Assembly (NCBI RefSeq): GCF_016082275.1 | Contig: NZ_MOWM01000024.1 | Coordinates: 1 to 64,000, forward strand | DNA: 64,000 nucleotides | From: Variovorax sp. E3 | GTDB taxonomy: Bacteria > Pseudomonadota > Gammaproteobacteria > Burkholderiales > Burkholderiaceae_C | Direction: 5' to 3' | Shown here: positions 46,932 through 58,294 of the stretch, one piece after another | Position numbering within the stretch: position 1 is the first letter of the stretch | Layout: every line of letters begins with the position of its first letter | Translations under genes and position numbers: made by a program | The notes under the pieces: generated by a model | The model's input: the letters and a program-made list of their open reading frames with translations, nothing else | Told to the model about the DNA's origin: nothing | Database searches by the model: none

Positions 46932-48488
46932 ATGCTGACCTTCACTTCCCCCCCACTGGCCGCCGCCTGGCTCAAGCAGCGCGCGCCGCAGGCCCACATG
47001 CACGCCGACAGCCGTGCCGTGGGCGCGGGCGACGTCTTCGTCGCCTGGCCCGGCGCCGCCACCGACGGCCGCAAGCACGTGGCGTCGGCGCTGGCGCAGG
47101 GCGCGTCGGTCTGCCTGGTCGAGCACGAGGGCGTGGAAGCCTTCGGCTTCGACGGTGACGAGCGCATCGTGAGCTACCCGGGCCTGAAGGCCGCCACCGG
47201 CCCGATCGCCGCGGCCTTCTACGACGACCCCTCGGCCTTCCTCGACGTGCTGGCCGTGACCGGCACCAACGGCAAGACCTCCACCGCCTGGTGGCTGGCC
47301 GAATCGCTTTCCACGCTGCGTGCCGCCGGCGGCCTGCGCGTGATGAAGCCCGACGGCACGGTGCAGCGCGACGCGCCGTCGCCCTGCGCCGTGATGGGCA
47401 CGCTGGGCATCGGCGTGCCGCCAGAGCTGACCTACACCGGCCTGACCACGCCCGACCCCGTGATGATGCAGCGCGAGTTGCGCGAACTGGTTGCGCGCGG
47501 CTTCGGCGCCTGCGCCATCGAGGCCTCGTCCATCGGCATCGCCGAGCGTCGCCTCGACGGTGCGCACATCGCCGTGGCCGTGTTCACCAACTTCACGCAG
47601 GACCACCTGGACTACCACGGCAGCATGGACGCCTACTGGCAGGCCAAGGCCGAGCTGTTCCGCTGGCCGGGCCTGCGCGCGGCAGTCATCAACATCGACG
47701 ACACGCACGGCGCGAGCCTGTGCGCGAACCTGCTCGATGCCGGCATCGGCGCGCTCGACGTCTGGACCGTGTCGGCCGGCGGCAAGCCCGCCCGCCTCGT
47801 GGCGCGCGACATCGGCTACGACGCGCAGGGCCTGCAGTTCTCGGTGGCCGAGCACGGCACGGCCGCGCTGGAGCGCCTGTCGACCGGCCTGATCGGCCAG
47901 TACAACGTGGCCAACCTGCTGGGCGTGCTGGGCACGCTGCGCGCGCTGGGCCTCACGCTGGCCCAGGCCGTGGCCGCCTGCGCCAACCTCACGAGCGTGC
48001 CCGGCCGCATGGACCGCGTGGGCACCGGCGAAGGCGCACCGCTGGCCGTGGTCGACTACGCCCACACGCCCGACGCGCTCGACAAGGCCCTCATCGGCTT
48101 GCGCGCGTTGGCAAAGCAACGTGGCGGCGCGCTCTGGTGCCTGTTCGGCTGCGGCGGCGACCGCGACCCGATCAAGCGCCCGATGATGGCCGCCGTGGCC
48201 GAACGCCAGGCCGATCGCGTGGTCGTCACCAGCGACAACCCGCGCAGCGAAAAGCCCGACGCCATCATCAGCCAGGTGCTGCGCGGCTTCTCGCGCCCCG
48301 ACGCGGCCCAGGTGCAGCCCGACCGCGCCGCCGCCATCGCCGACGCCATCGCGCAGGCGGCGCCGCAGGACGTGGTGCTCATCGCCGGCAAGGGCCACGA
48401 GGCCTGGCAGGAGATCGGCGGGCAGCGCATCGCGTTTTCCGACAAGGCCCATGCGCAACAGGCGCTGGCCAAGCGAGGTGGTGCATGA
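46932..48488 (+). CDS. murE: UDP-MurNAc-L-Ala-D-Glu--meso-DAP ligase MurE
   Basis: The 518-aa ATP-dependent ligase has the P-loop TGTNGKTSTAWW, ASSIGIAERRLDG, FTNFTQDHLDYHG, DYAHTPDALDKAL and the DNPRSE motif that selects meso-diaminopimelate. It adds the third residue of the peptidoglycan stem peptide. It starts two bases after ftsI and its stop overlaps the murF start. Confidence 0.96.
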   Translation: MLTFTSPPLAAAWLKQRAPQAHMHADSRAVGAGDVFVAWPGAATDGRKHVASALAQGASVCLVEHEGVEAFGFDGDERIVSYPGLKAATGPIAAAFYDDPSAFLDVLAVTGTNGKTSTAWWLAESLSTLRAAGGLRVMKPDGTVQRDAPSPCAVMGTLGIGVPPELTYTGLTTPDPVMMQRELRELVARGFGACAIEASSIGIAERRLDGAHIAVAVFTNFTQDHLDYHGSMDAYWQAKAELFRWPGLRAAVINIDDTHGASLCANLLDAGIGALDVWTVSAGGKPARLVARDIGYDAQGLQFSVAEHGTAALERLSTGLIGQYNVANLLGVLGTLRALGLTLAQAVAACANLTSVPGRMDRVGTGEGAPLAVVDYAHTPDALDKALIGLRALAKQRGGALWCLFGCGGDRDPIKRPMMAAVAERQADRVVVTSDNPRSEKPDAIISQVLRGFSRPDAAQVQPDRAAAIADAIAQAAPQDVVLIAGKGHEAWQEIGGQRIAFSDKAHAQQALAKRGGA

Positions 48489-49924
48489 CCGTCGACACGA
48501 CGCCGCTCGGCATCACGCTGGCCCAGGCGCAGCAATGGATTCCCGGCTCGCGCCTGGTGGGTGACGCCTCGACCGTCATCGCCCGCGTGCACACCGACAC
48601 GCGCACGCTCGCGCCCGGCGACCTGTTCGTCGCGCTCAAGGGCGAGCGCTTCGACGCCAACGACTTCCTGGCCGACGCGAAGAAGCAGGGCGCCGTGGCC
48701 GCCATCGCGCACCGCGGCCTCGAAGCCGCGGGCCTGTCCGGCCTCGAGGTGCCCGACTCGCTGCTCGCGCTCGGCGCGCTGGGCGCCGGCTGGCGCGCGC
48801 AGTTCGAGCTGCCGCTGATCGCCGTCACCGGCAGCAACGGCAAGACCACCGTCACGCAGATGATCGCGGCGGTGCTGTTCGCCTTCCGCGCCGAACGCGC
48901 GCTGGCCACGGCCGGCAACTTCAACAACGAGATCGGCGTGCCGCTCACGCTGCTGCGCCTGCGCGCCAGCCACCAGCGCGCCGTGCTCGAACTGGGCATG
49001 AACCACCCGGGCGAGATCGCGCGGCTGGCCGTCATGTCGCGCCCGACCATCGCGCTGGTCAACAACGCCCAGCGCGAGCACCAGGAGTTCATGGCCACCG
49101 TCGAGGCGGTCGCCATCGAGAACGCCGCCGTGTTCGCGGTGCTGCCCGAAGACGGCACCGCCGTGTTCCCCCATGGCGACACCTTCACCTCGCTGTGGAC
49201 CGACATGGCGCGCAGCGGCGGTGCGCGCCGCTGCATGACCTTCGGCGAGCACGAAGGCGCCGACATCTCGCTCGACAGCGCTGAATGGAAGCAGGGCGCC
49301 TGGGCCGTGCGCATCCGCACGCCCATCGGCAGCTTCGACGCGCGCCTGCACATCGCGGGCCGTCACAACGTGGTCAATGCGCTCGCGGCCACGGCTTGCG
49401 CGCTCGCGGCCGGCGTGTCGATCGACACCATCGGCGCGGGCCTGAGTGCCTTCGAGCCGGTCAAGGGCCGCTCGCGCGCCAGCGAGATCGTGCTGGCCGG
49501 CGGCCGTGCCGTCACGCTGGTCGACGACAGCTACAACGCCAACCCCGATTCCGTGATTGCCGCCATCGACGTGCTCGCCGCCCTGCCGGGTCCGCGCCTG
49601 CTGGTGCTCGGCGACATGGCGGAGGTCGGCGACCGCTCGCCCGAGTTCCACGCCGAAGTCGGCGACTGGGCGCGCCAGCGCGGCATCGAGGCCGTCTACA
49701 CGCTCGGCAGCGCCACGGCCCATACCGTCGCGGCTTTCCGGGGCGATGCCGACGGCCGCCATTTCAGCGAGTTCGACGCGCTCGGCGCGGCCGTGCTCAC
49801 GCGCCTGCCGCATGTCGGCAGCGTGCTCGTCAAGGGATCGCGCTCCATGAAGATGGAGCGGCTGGTGCAGGCCATCACGGCCCAGGCGCACACGACCACA
49901 ACAACAAAAGGAGGCCGGTCATGA
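48485..49924 (+). CDS. murF: UDP-MurNAc-tripeptide--D-Ala-D-Ala ligase MurF
   Basis: The 479-aa ligase shows the Mur N-terminal substrate domain (HTDTRTLAPGDLFVALKG), P-loop TGSNGKTTVTQM, ELGMNHPGEIARL, IAGRHNVVNALAATA and DDSYNANPDS. It adds D-Ala-D-Ala, the product of the Ddl ligase encoded at 57321. The C-terminus carries a short Thr run after the last domain. The start overlaps the murE stop (ATGA). Confidence 0.96.
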   Translation: MTVDTTPLGITLAQAQQWIPGSRLVGDASTVIARVHTDTRTLAPGDLFVALKGERFDANDFLADAKKQGAVAAIAHRGLEAAGLSGLEVPDSLLALGALGAGWRAQFELPLIAVTGSNGKTTVTQMIAAVLFAFRAERALATAGNFNNEIGVPLTLLRLRASHQRAVLELGMNHPGEIARLAVMSRPTIALVNNAQREHQEFMATVEAVAIENAAVFAVLPEDGTAVFPHGDTFTSLWTDMARSGGARRCMTFGEHEGADISLDSAEWKQGAWAVRIRTPIGSFDARLHIAGRHNVVNALAATACALAAGVSIDTIGAGLSAFEPVKGRSRASEIVLAGGRAVTLVDDSYNANPDSVIAAIDVLAALPGPRLLVLGDMAEVGDRSPEFHAEVGDWARQRGIEAVYTLGSATAHTVAAFRGDADGRHFSEFDALGAAVLTRLPHVGSVLVKGSRSMKMERLVQAITAQAHTTTTTKGGRS

Positions 49925-49946
49925 CGCATGAGCCGCGCAATACAAC

Positions 49947-51125
49947 ATGCTGCTGACGCTGGCCCAATGGCTGCAATCGCTCTCGCCCGAATTCGGGTTC
50001 TTGCGCATTTTTCAATACCTCACGTTCCGCGCGCTGATGGCCGCGCTGACCGCGCTCGTGGTCGGCCTGGTGGCGGGCCCGTACGTCATTCGCCGCCTGG
50101 CCGCGCTGAAGATCGGCCAGCCGATTCGCGGCTATGGCATGGAAACGCACCTGACCAAGAGCGGCACGCCGACCATGGGCGGCGTGCTGGTGCTGTTCTC
50201 GATCGCGCTGTCGACGCTGCTGTGGTTCGATATTTCGAACCGCTTCGTGTGGATCGTGCTGTGGGTCACGATGGGCTTCGGCGCCATCGGCTGGGTCGAC
50301 GACTGGCGCAAGGTGGTGCGCAAAGACCCGGAAGGCATGCGCTCGCGCGAGAAGTATTTCTGGCAGTCGGTGGTGGGCCTGCTCGCGGGCTTCTACCTGC
50401 TGTTCAGCATTTCCGAGAGCTCCAACTGGCGCGTGCTGCAGCTGTTCTTCGCGTGGGTGCAGTCGGGCTTCGACCTCGACTTTCCGCCCAAGATCAACCT
50501 GCTGGTGCCCTTCTTCAAGGAAGTGAGCTACCCGCTGGGCGGCATCGGCTTCGTGATCCTCACGTACCTGGTGATCGTGGGCGCGAGCAACGCGGTGAAC
50601 CTCACCGACGGCCTGGACGGCCTGGCGATCATGCCGGTGGTGATGGTGGGCTCGGCGCTGGGCGTGTTCGCCTACGTCACGGGCAGCGCGGTGTATTCCA
50701 AGTACCTGCTGTTCCCCAACATCCCGGGCTCGGGCGAGCTGCTGGTGTTCTGCTCCGCCATGGCGGGCGCGGGGCTCGCGTTCCTGTGGTTCAACACGCA
50801 CCCGGCGCAGGTCTTCATGGGCGACGTGGGCGCGCTGGCGCTGGGCGGCGCGCTGGGCACCATCGCGGTCATCGTGCGCCAGGAAATCGTGTTCTTCATC
50901 ATGGGCGGCATCTTCGTGGTCGAGGCGATCTCGGTGATGGCGCAGGTCATGTACTTCAAGTACACGAAGAAACGCTACGGCGAAGGCCGGCGCGTGCTCA
51001 AGATGGCGCCGCTGCACCATCACTTCGAGAAGAGCGGCTGGCGCGAGACGCAGGTTGTGGTGCGCTTCTGGATCATCACGATGCTGCTGTGCCTCGTGGG
51101 CCTTTCGACGCTGAAGCTGCGGTAA
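49947..51125 (+). CDS. mraY: Phospho-MurNAc-pentapeptide transferase MraY
   Basis: The 392-aa integral membrane enzyme has about ten helices. Catalytic and substrate motifs are [41 protein letters not shown] and the cytoplasmic [12 protein letters not shown]. It makes lipid I on undecaprenyl phosphate. It follows murF by 22 bases. Confidence 0.97.
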   Translation: MLLTLAQWLQSLSPEFGFLRIFQYLTFRALMAALTALVVGLVAGPYVIRRLAALKIGQPIRGYGMETHLTKSGTPTMGGVLVLFSIALSTLLWFDISNRFVWIVLWVTMGFGAIGWVDDWRKVVRKDPEGMRSREKYFWQSVVGLLAGFYLLFSISESSNWRVLQLFFAWVQSGFDLDFPPKINLLVPFFKEVSYPLGGIGFVILTYLVIVGASNAVNLTDGLDGLAIMPVVMVGSALGVFAYVTGSAVYSKYLLFPNIPGSGELLVFCSAMAGAGLAFLWFNTHPAQVFMGDVGALALGGALGTIAVIVRQEIVFFIMGGIFVVEAISVMAQVMYFKYTKKRYGEGRRVLKMAPLHHHFEKSGWRETQVVVRFWIITMLLCLVGLSTLKLR

Positions 51126-51135
51126 CGAAGAAACC

Positions 51136-53339
51136 ATGCGGCACCTGAAAGACCTCCCCGTTCTCATCCTCGGCCTCGGCGCGTCCGGGCTGGCGATGGC
51201 GCGCTGGTGCGCGCGCCATGGCGCGGTGGTGACCGTGGCCGACACGCGCGAGGCGCCCGCGTCGCTCGCGACGCTGAAGGCGCAGTGGCCCGATGTCGCG
51301 TTCGTCGGCGGCCCGTTCACGGCCGCGCTGGTCGAAGGCACGCCGATTCGCGCGGTGTACCGCTCGCCAGGCCTGTCGCCCGAGACCATCGCACCGGTGG
51401 CCGACGCGGCACGTGCCATGGGCCTGCCGGTTGGCGGCGAGCTGGACCTGTTCGCGCGTGCGCTGCTGGACCTGCGCACGGTCGAAGTGCCGGTGGCGGA
51501 AGTCGAGCCCGAGCCTGAAGCCGAACCCGCGGCGCAGTCGAAGCCGAAGCGGTGGTTGAGCCCGTGGTGCCGCCTGAAGCGCAGGCCGAACTGCCCCTGG
51601 AAGCGCCGGTGGCTGTAGAGGCACCCCAACCCGTCGAGGCCGTGGAGCCCGCCGCGGCGGTGGAAGTCGAGCCCGAGCCGATCGCTCCCGCCGCCATGGC
51701 CGAAGCCATGCCGCGCGATCCGTCGATGAGCGTGGCCGTGCCCGTGCCGCCGGAGACCCCGGTCGAAACCGAGGCCGTGGCCGAAACCGAAGCCGCAGCC
51801 GAACCCGAAGCCACGCCGCAAGACGTCGCAGCGGAAGTCCCCGCGCCGGAAGCCGCCGCATCGGAACCGTCCGAAGCCCCCGCAGCCGAAACCCCCGTGG
51901 ACCCCGAGGCGCCCGCCGCGCCCGCGCCCACGCCCGCCACCGTTTCCCGCCTGCCCAGCACCGGCAAGCCCTACGTCCCCACGGCCGCGAAGGAAGCCGC
52001 CGAGTTCGTCGCCAAGATCGCCGAAATCTCCGCCACCAATCCGGCCTCGGCGGCGGTGGAAGAGGAACCCGATTCGCCCCAGCTTGAGCTGGCGCCGCCG
52101 GTCGAGCCCGAACCACCCAAGGGCTACACGCCCGCCGTGCTCGCCATCACCGGCACCAACGGCAAGACCACCGTCACCGCGCTCACCGGCCAGCTGGTCG
52201 AGCGCGCGGGCAAGACCGTGGCCGTGGCCGGCAACATTGGGCCGACGCTGCTCGACACGCTGTCCGCGCACATCGACGCCGGCACGCTGCCCGACGTGTG
52301 GGTGCTCGAGCTGTCGAGCTTCCAGCTCGACGGCGTGCAGGGCTTCGAGCCCACCGCCGCTACCGTGCTCAACCTCACGCAGGACCACCTCGACTGGCAC
52401 GGCGACATGCCGGCCTACGCGGCGGCCAAGGCGCGCATCTTCGGCGCGCGCGGGCTCATGATCCTCAACCGCGACGATGCCGGCGTGATGGCGATGCTGC
52501 CCGCGCCGGTGCGCGTCAAGTTGCAGCGCCCGCAGATCCGCACCCACGTCACCTTCGGCGCGGCCATGCCGCTGCGCCCGGGCGACTACGGCATCGAGCG
52601 CGTCAACGGCATGACCTGGCTGGTGCGCGCGCTCGAAGCCGACGAAACGCAAAAGCGCAAGCGCGGCGCCGTGGTCGAGGAAGAAATCTTCCTGCAGCGC
52701 CTGATGCCCGCCGACGCGCTGCGCATTCGCGGCCGCCACAACGCCATGAACGCACTGGCCGCGCTCGCGCTGGCCAGCGCCGCCGACTGCGCGCTCGGTC
52801 CCATGCTCTACGGCCTGCGCGAATACCGCGGCGAGCCGCACCGCGTGGAGCCTATCGCCATCATTGACGAGGTCGAGTACTTCGACGACAGCAAGGGCAC
52901 GAACGTGGGCGCCACGGTGGCCGCGCTGGCGGGCCTGGGCGAAGAGCGCCGCGTGGTCGTGATCCTCGGCGGCGAGGGCAAGGGGCAAGACTTCGAGCCG
53001 CTCGCCGCGCCCGTGCGCCAGTACGCGCGCGCCGTGGTGCTCATCGGCCGCGACGCGCCGCTCATCGAGGCCGCGCTGGCGTCGACCGGTGTCTCGCTGA
53101 CGCACGCGGGCTCGATGGACGAGGCCGTGAAGGCCGCGTCCGCCCGCGCCAACCCCGGCGATGCCGTGCTGCTGTCACCGGCCTGTGCGAGCTTCGACAT
53201 GTTCAGGGACTACGGGCACCGCGCCGAAGTGTTTCGCGAGGCCGTGCAGGCCTACGAGGACAGCCCGCGCGGGTTGGTGGACGAGTCGTCGTTGTCGTCG
53301 TCTTCTTCTGCTTCCGATTCGACGGAGGAACCGGTTTGA
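51136..53339 (+). CDS. murD: UDP-MurNAc-L-Ala--D-Glu ligase MurD with large acidic insert (one frame change)
   Basis: MurD adds D-Glu to UDP-MurNAc-L-Ala. Domain 1 is normal ([35 protein letters not shown]). The central and C-terminal domains are also normal: [58 protein letters not shown] and [12 protein letters not shown]. Between them lie about 205 residues of Ala/Glu/Pro/Val-rich low complexity, which makes the protein about 734 aa instead of the usual 450-500. The frame changes within this insert near 51535-51550. The insert sits exactly at the domain 1/2 boundary. The last residues form a Ser run. The stop overlaps ftsW. Confidence 0.92.
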
Positions 53340-54634
53340 ACTCTGCCGCCGCAGGCGCCACGCCCAGCACCCGCACCAGCCGCTTCGGTGGCTGGTTCAA
53401 GCGCGCGCGCAGCGGCATCGACGCGCTGCCCGTGCACCTGCCCGTGCGGCTGGGCGGCGCCGGCATCGCGCAGACCAAGGCCACGCCCATGCGCGTGCTG
53501 GGCTTCGACCAGGCGCTGGTGTGGGTCACGGTCGCGCTGCTGACCTGGGGCCTGATCATGGTGTATTCGGCCTCCATCGCGCTGCCCGACAACCCGCGCT
53601 TTGCGCGTGCCGGCTACAGCGCGTCGTACTTCCTCACGCGGCACGCGGCCTCGGTGGCCTTCGCGTTCGTCGCCGCGCTGCTGACCTTCCAGATCCCGAT
53701 GAAGACCTGGGAGCGCGCCGCGCCCTGGCTCTTCGTGGCCTCGCTGCTGCTGCTGGTGGCCGTGCTCATTCCGCACATCGGCATCAACGTGAACGGCGCG
53801 CGCCGCTGGCTGCCGATGGGCTTCATGCGCTTCCAGCCGTCGGAACTCGCCAAGCTCGCGATGGTGCTCTACGCCGCCAGCTACATGGTGCGCAAGATGG
53901 AGATCAAGGAGCGGTTCTTTCGCGCCGTGCTGCCGATGGGCATCGCGGTGGTGGTGGTCGGCATGCTGGTGATGGCCGAGCCCGACATGGGCGCGTTCAT
54001 GGTGATCGCGGTGATCGCCATGGGCATCCTGTTCCTGGGCGGCGTGAACGCGCGCATGTTCTTCGTGATCGCCGCGCTGGTGGTGGTGGCCTTCGGCACC
54101 ATCGTCGCGACCAGCCCGTGGCGCCGCGAGCGCATCTTCGCGTACCTGGATCCGTGGAGCGAAGAGCACGCGCTGGGCAAGGGTTACCAGCTGTCGCACT
54201 CGCTGATCGCCATCGGGCGCGGCGAGATCTTCGGCGTGGGCCTGGGCGGCAGCGTCGAGAAGCTGCACTGGCTGCCCGAGGCGCACACCGACTTCCTGCT
54301 CGCCGTGATCGGCGAAGAGTTCGGCCTGGTCGGCGTGCTGCTGATCATCGGCATGTTCCTCTGGCTCACGCGCCGCATCATGCACATCGGCCGCCAGGCC
54401 ATTGCCCTCGACCGCGTGTTCTCGGGCCTCGTGGCGCAGGGCGTGGGCGTGTGGATGGGCTTCCAGGCCTTCATCAACATGGGCGTGAACCTCGGCGCGC
54501 TGCCGACCAAGGGCCTGACCCTGCCGCTGATGAGCTTCGGCGGCTCGGCCATCCTGATGAACCTGGTGGCGCTGGCCGTGGTGCTGCGCATCGACTACGA
54601 AAACCGCGTGCTGATGCGCGGAGGTCGCGTATGA
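53336..54634 (+). CDS. ftsW: Septal peptidoglycan glycosyltransferase FtsW
   Basis: The 432-aa SEDS-family protein with ten membrane helices starts at a TTG overlapping murD. About 55 cytoplasmic residues precede the first helix. [82 protein letters not shown] and [17 protein letters not shown] match FtsW. It polymerises lipid II with FtsI. Confidence 0.95.
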   Translation: MNSAAAGATPSTRTSRFGGWFKRARSGIDALPVHLPVRLGGAGIAQTKATPMRVLGFDQALVWVTVALLTWGLIMVYSASIALPDNPRFARAGYSASYFLTRHAASVAFAFVAALLTFQIPMKTWERAAPWLFVASLLLLVAVLIPHIGINVNGARRWLPMGFMRFQPSELAKLAMVLYAASYMVRKMEIKERFFRAVLPMGIAVVVVGMLVMAEPDMGAFMVIAVIAMGILFLGGVNARMFFVIAALVVVAFGTIVATSPWRRERIFAYLDPWSEEHALGKGYQLSHSLIAIGRGEIFGVGLGGSVEKLHWLPEAHTDFLLAVIGEEFGLVGVLLIIGMFLWLTRRIMHIGRQAIALDRVFSGLVAQGVGVWMGFQAFINMGVNLGALPTKGLTLPLMSFGGSAILMNLVALAVVLRIDYENRVLMRGGRV

Positions 54635-55695
54635 CCGGCCGCACCGCGCTCGTCATGGCCGGCGGCACCGGCGGCCACATCTTCCCGGGACTCGCCGTGG
54701 CCGAGGCCTTGCGCGAGCGCGGCTGGCAGGTGCACTGGCTGGGCGCGCCCGGCAGCATGGAAGAAAAACTCGTGCCGCCGCGCGGCTTCGCGTTCGAGCC
54801 CGTGCAGTTCGGCGGCGTGCGCGGCAAGGGCCCGCTCACGCTGTTCCTGCTGCCGCTGCGCCTGTTGCGCGCCTTCTGGCAAAGCCTGTGCGCGGTGCGC
54901 CGCGTGAAGCCCGACGTGCTCGTGGGCCTGGGCGGCTACATCACTTTCCCCGGCGGCATGATGGGCGTGCTGCTCGGCAAGCCGCTGGTGCTGCACGAGC
55001 AGAACTCGGTCGCGGGCCTGGCCAACAAGGTGCTGGCGGGCGTGGCCGACCGCGTGTTCACGGCCTTCCCGAATGTGCTGAAGAAGGCGCAGTGGGTGGG
55101 CAATCCGCTGCGCACCGCGTTCACTTGCAAGGCCGACCCGGCCACCCGTTTCGCGGGCCGCACCGGTCCGCTCAAGTTGCTGGTGGTGGGCGGCAGCCTC
55201 GGCGCGCGCGGCCTGAACACCGTGGTGCCGCAGGCGCTGGCGCGCATCGCGCCCGAAACGCGCCCGCGGGTGCTGCACCAGAGCGGCGCCAAGCAGATCG
55301 ACGAGCTGCGCGCCAACTACACGGCCGCCGGCGTGGACGGCGAGCTCACGCCCTTCATCGAAGACACGGCGCAGGCCTATGCGGACGCCGACATCATCGT
55401 CGCGCGCGCCGGAGCCAGCACCGTCACAGAAATCGCGGCCGTCGGCGCAGCAGCGCTGTTCGTGCCTTTCCCCTCGGCGGTCGACGACCACCAGACCACC
55501 AACGCGCGCTTCCTCGTGGACGCGGGCGGCGGGTGGCTCGTGCAACAGGCCGACCTCACACCTGAATTGCTGGCCGATTTGCTACAGAACACCGAGCGCA
55601 CCGCGCTGATCGACAAGGCCCAGAAGGCCAAGACCATGCAGAAGACCGAGGCCGTCGAGGCCGTCGTCCGCGCTTGCGAGGAGCTTGCAAGATGA
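54631..55695 (+). CDS. murG: Lipid II synthase MurG
   Basis: The 354-aa peripheral membrane GT-B enzyme adds GlcNAc to lipid [64 protein letters not shown] and the UDP-GlcNAc site [15 protein letters not shown] followed by DDHQTTNA are present. It overlaps ftsW by four bases. The normally tight cluster is broken after murG by a 157-base gap holding the dispersed repeat. Confidence 0.96.
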   Translation: MTGRTALVMAGGTGGHIFPGLAVAEALRERGWQVHWLGAPGSMEEKLVPPRGFAFEPVQFGGVRGKGPLTLFLLPLRLLRAFWQSLCAVRRVKPDVLVGLGGYITFPGGMMGVLLGKPLVLHEQNSVAGLANKVLAGVADRVFTAFPNVLKKAQWVGNPLRTAFTCKADPATRFAGRTGPLKLLVVGGSLGARGLNTVVPQALARIAPETRPRVLHQSGAKQIDELRANYTAAGVDGELTPFIEDTAQAYADADIIVARAGASTVTEIAAVGAAALFVPFPSAVDDHQTTNARFLVDAGGGWLVQQADLTPELLADLLQNTERTALIDKAQKAKTMQKTEAVEAVVRACEELAR

Positions 55696-55696
55696 C

Positions 55697-55790
55697 GCAC
55701 TCCCCCAGTCTTCGCGCACTTCGTGTCGCTTCGCCAACCCCCTCGCCGGGGGCGACACCTGCGGCCCGGCAAAGCCGGTTCCGCGGTGTC
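55697..55790 (+). repeat. 94-bp dispersed repeat with covarying hairpin, copy 2
   Basis: Gap-free match to 33071-33164. Hairpin: GACACC (55754-55759), GCGG, CCGGC, AAA loop, GCCGG, CCGC, GGTGTC (55785-55790). Outer-stem pairs differ from copy 1 in a compensatory way. It starts two bases after the murG stop codon, in the only long gap between murE and ftsQ. Confidence 0.85.
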
Positions 55791-55852
55791 CCGCGAAAGG
55801 GCTTTGCTGCGCTCGCCACGCAAATCGCATCGTCGATGAATGGAGGCCGCGC

Positions 55853-57324
55853 ATGAAGCACGCAATCCGTCACATCCACTTCGTCGGCGTCGGCGGCTCG
55901 GGCATGAGCGGCATCGCCGAAGTGCTGCTGAACCTGGGCTACAAGATCACCGGCTCCGACCTGTCCGACAGCGCCACGCTGCGACGGCTCGCGGGCCTGG
56001 GCATCGGCACCTTCGTGGGCCACGCCGCCGCGCACATCGACGGCGCGGACGCGGTCGTCACCTCCACCGCCGTGCAGTCGGACAACCCCGAAGTGCTGGC
56101 CGCGCGCGAGAAGCGCATTCCCGTGGTGCCGCGCGCGCTCATGCTGGCCGAGCTGATGCGCCTGAAGCAGGGCATCGCGATTGCCGGCACGCACGGCAAG
56201 ACCACCACCACCAGCCTCGTGGCGAGCGTGCTCGACGCGGCGGGCCTGGACCCGACCTTCGTGATCGGCGGCCGCCTGAACAGCGCCGGCGCGAATGCGC
56301 AGCTCGGCAGCGGCGACTACATCGTGGTCGAGGCCGACGAGTCGGACGCCTCGTTCCTGAACCTGCTGCCCGTGATGGCGGTGGTCACGAACATCGACGC
56401 CGACCACATGGAGACCTACGGGCACGACTTCGCGAAGCTCAAGAAGGCCTTCGTCGACTTCCTGCACCGCATGCCGTTCTACGGCGTGGCCATCCTGTGC
56501 ACCGACGACCCGGCGGTGCGCGAGATCGTGGCCAGCGTGACCTGCCCGGTCACCAGCTACGGCTTCGGCGAAGACGCCCAGGTGCGCGCCATCGACGTGC
56601 GCGCGGTCGGCGGCCAGATGCATTTCACCGCGCAGCGGCGCAACGGCGTGACGCTGCCCGACCTGCCCATCGTGCTGAACCTGCCGGGCGAGCACAACGT
56701 GCGCAATGCGCTGTCGGTGATCGCCGTGGCGGTCGAGCTCGGCATTCCCGACGAGGCCGTGCAGCGCGGCCTCGCGGGCTTCAAGGGCGTGGGCCGCCGC
56801 TTCCAGAGCTACGGCGACGTGGCGGTGCAGGGGGGCAATGCCGCCGGCACCTTCACCGTCATCGACGACTACGGCCACCACCCCGTCGAAATGGCCGCCA
56901 CCATCGCGGCCGCGCGCGGCGCGTTCCCGGGGCGCCGGCTGGTGCTGGCCTTCCAGCCGCACCGCTACACCCGCACGCGCGACTGCTTCGAGGATTTCGT
57001 CAAGGTCATCGGCACGGCCGACGCGGTGCTGCTGGGCGAGGTCTATGCCGCCGGCGAGGCGCCCATCGTGGCCGCCGACGGCCGCACGCTGGCACGCGCG
57101 CTGCGCGTGGCGGGCAAGGTCGAGCCGGTGTTCGTCGACGACATCGGCGCCATGCCGCAAGCCATTCTGGACAACGCCCGCCCGGGCGACGTGGTGCTCT
57201 CGATGGGCGCCGGGTCGATCGGCGCGGTGCCGGCCAAGGTGGTCGAATCGGCGCGGCGGGCGTTCCCGCCGCCGCCTCGTCCTCAACATCGGAGCGCGTC
57301 TCGCGCAAAGGGAGGGCCGCATGA
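55853..57324 (+). CDS. murC: UDP-MurNAc--L-Ala ligase MurC (frame change near 3' end)
   Basis: MurC commits UDP-MurNAc to peptide stem synthesis. The ATG at 55853 has a GGAGG site. [81 protein letters not shown] and [10 protein letters not shown] are all present. After [13 protein letters not shown] the printed frame runs on into the Ddl gene in a non-coding way. An indel near 57260 would restore a C-terminus ending at a TGA at 57322-57324, overlapping the next start (ATGA) as elsewhere in the cluster. About 490 aa. Confidence 0.92.
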
Positions 57325-58292
57325 GCCTTCAGGATCCCAAACGCTTCGGCAAGGTCGCCGTGCTGTTCGGCGGCACGTCCGCCGAACGCGAAATTTCCCT
57401 GCTGTCGGGCACCGGCGTGCTCGAAGCCCTGCGCTCGCGCGGTGTCGACGCGCATGCCTTCGACCCCAAGGACCGCGAGCTGACCGACCTCAAGCGCGAA
57501 GGCTTCGCGCGCTGCTTCGTCGCGCTGCATGGCCGCCATGGCGAAGACGGCACCGTGCAGGGCGCGCTCGAACTGCTCGGCATTCCCTACACCGGCTCGG
57601 GCGTGATGGCTTCGAGCGTGGCCATGGACAAGGTCATGACCAAGCGCATCTGGCAGGCCGACGGCCTGCCGACGCCCAAGTATGTGCGCCTGGCCTTCGA
57701 CCAGCAAAGCCGCGAGCAGATCATGGCCGTGCCCGACGTGCTCGGCCTGCCCGTGATCGTGAAGCCGCCGCGCGAAGGCTCGTCCATCGGCGTGACCAAG
57801 GTCGAGGGCTACTCGCAGATGCAGGAGGCGGTCACGCTGTCCGCCAGGTATGACGCCGACGTGCTCTGCGAGGAGTTCATCGAAGGCGAGGAAGTGACCT
57901 GCGCCGTGCTCGGCCACGGCCTGGACGCGCGCGCGCTGCCGGTGGTGCGCATCGCCGCGCCCGAAGGCGCCTACGACTACCAGAACAAGTACTTCACCGA
58001 CGACGTGAAGTACCACTGCCCGAGCGGCCTGCCCGAAGCCGAGGAGCACGAGATCCAGCGCATCACGCTGGCCGCCTACCGCACGCTCGGCTGCCGCGGC
58101 TGGGGCCGAGGCGACGTGATGATCCGCGCCAGCGACCGCAAGCCCTTCCTGCTCGAGATGAACACCTCGCCCGGCATGACCAGCCACTCGCTGGTGCCGA
58201 TGTCGGCGCGCGCGGCGGGCATCCCCTACGAAGAACTGTGCCTGCGCGTGCTGGCCGCGGCCGCGCTGGACGCCACCGGAGGTTCGCTATAG
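57321..58292 (+). CDS. ddlB: D-alanine--D-alanine ligase
   Basis: The 323-aa ATP-grasp ligase: [76 protein letters not shown] and [17 protein letters not shown]. It makes D-Ala-D-Ala for MurF. It overlaps the repaired murC and is followed by ftsQ after two bases. Confidence 0.96.
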   Translation: MSLQDPKRFGKVAVLFGGTSAEREISLLSGTGVLEALRSRGVDAHAFDPKDRELTDLKREGFARCFVALHGRHGEDGTVQGALELLGIPYTGSGVMASSVAMDKVMTKRIWQADGLPTPKYVRLAFDQQSREQIMAVPDVLGLPVIVKPPREGSSIGVTKVEGYSQMQEAVTLSARYDADVLCEEFIEGEEVTCAVLGHGLDARALPVVRIAAPEGAYDYQNKYFTDDVKYHCPSGLPEAEEHEIQRITLAAYRTLGCRGWGRGDVMIRASDRKPFLLEMNTSPGMTSHSLVPMSARAAGIPYEELCLRVLAAAALDATGGSL

Positions 58293-58294
58293 CC

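Noticed and set aside
49875..53105. Very long open frame on the minus strand opposite mraY/murD
   Set aside because: Its translation is His/Arg/Gly-rich low complexity without family similarity, and it lies antisense to well-conserved genes. Such open antisense frames are expected in high-GC DNA.
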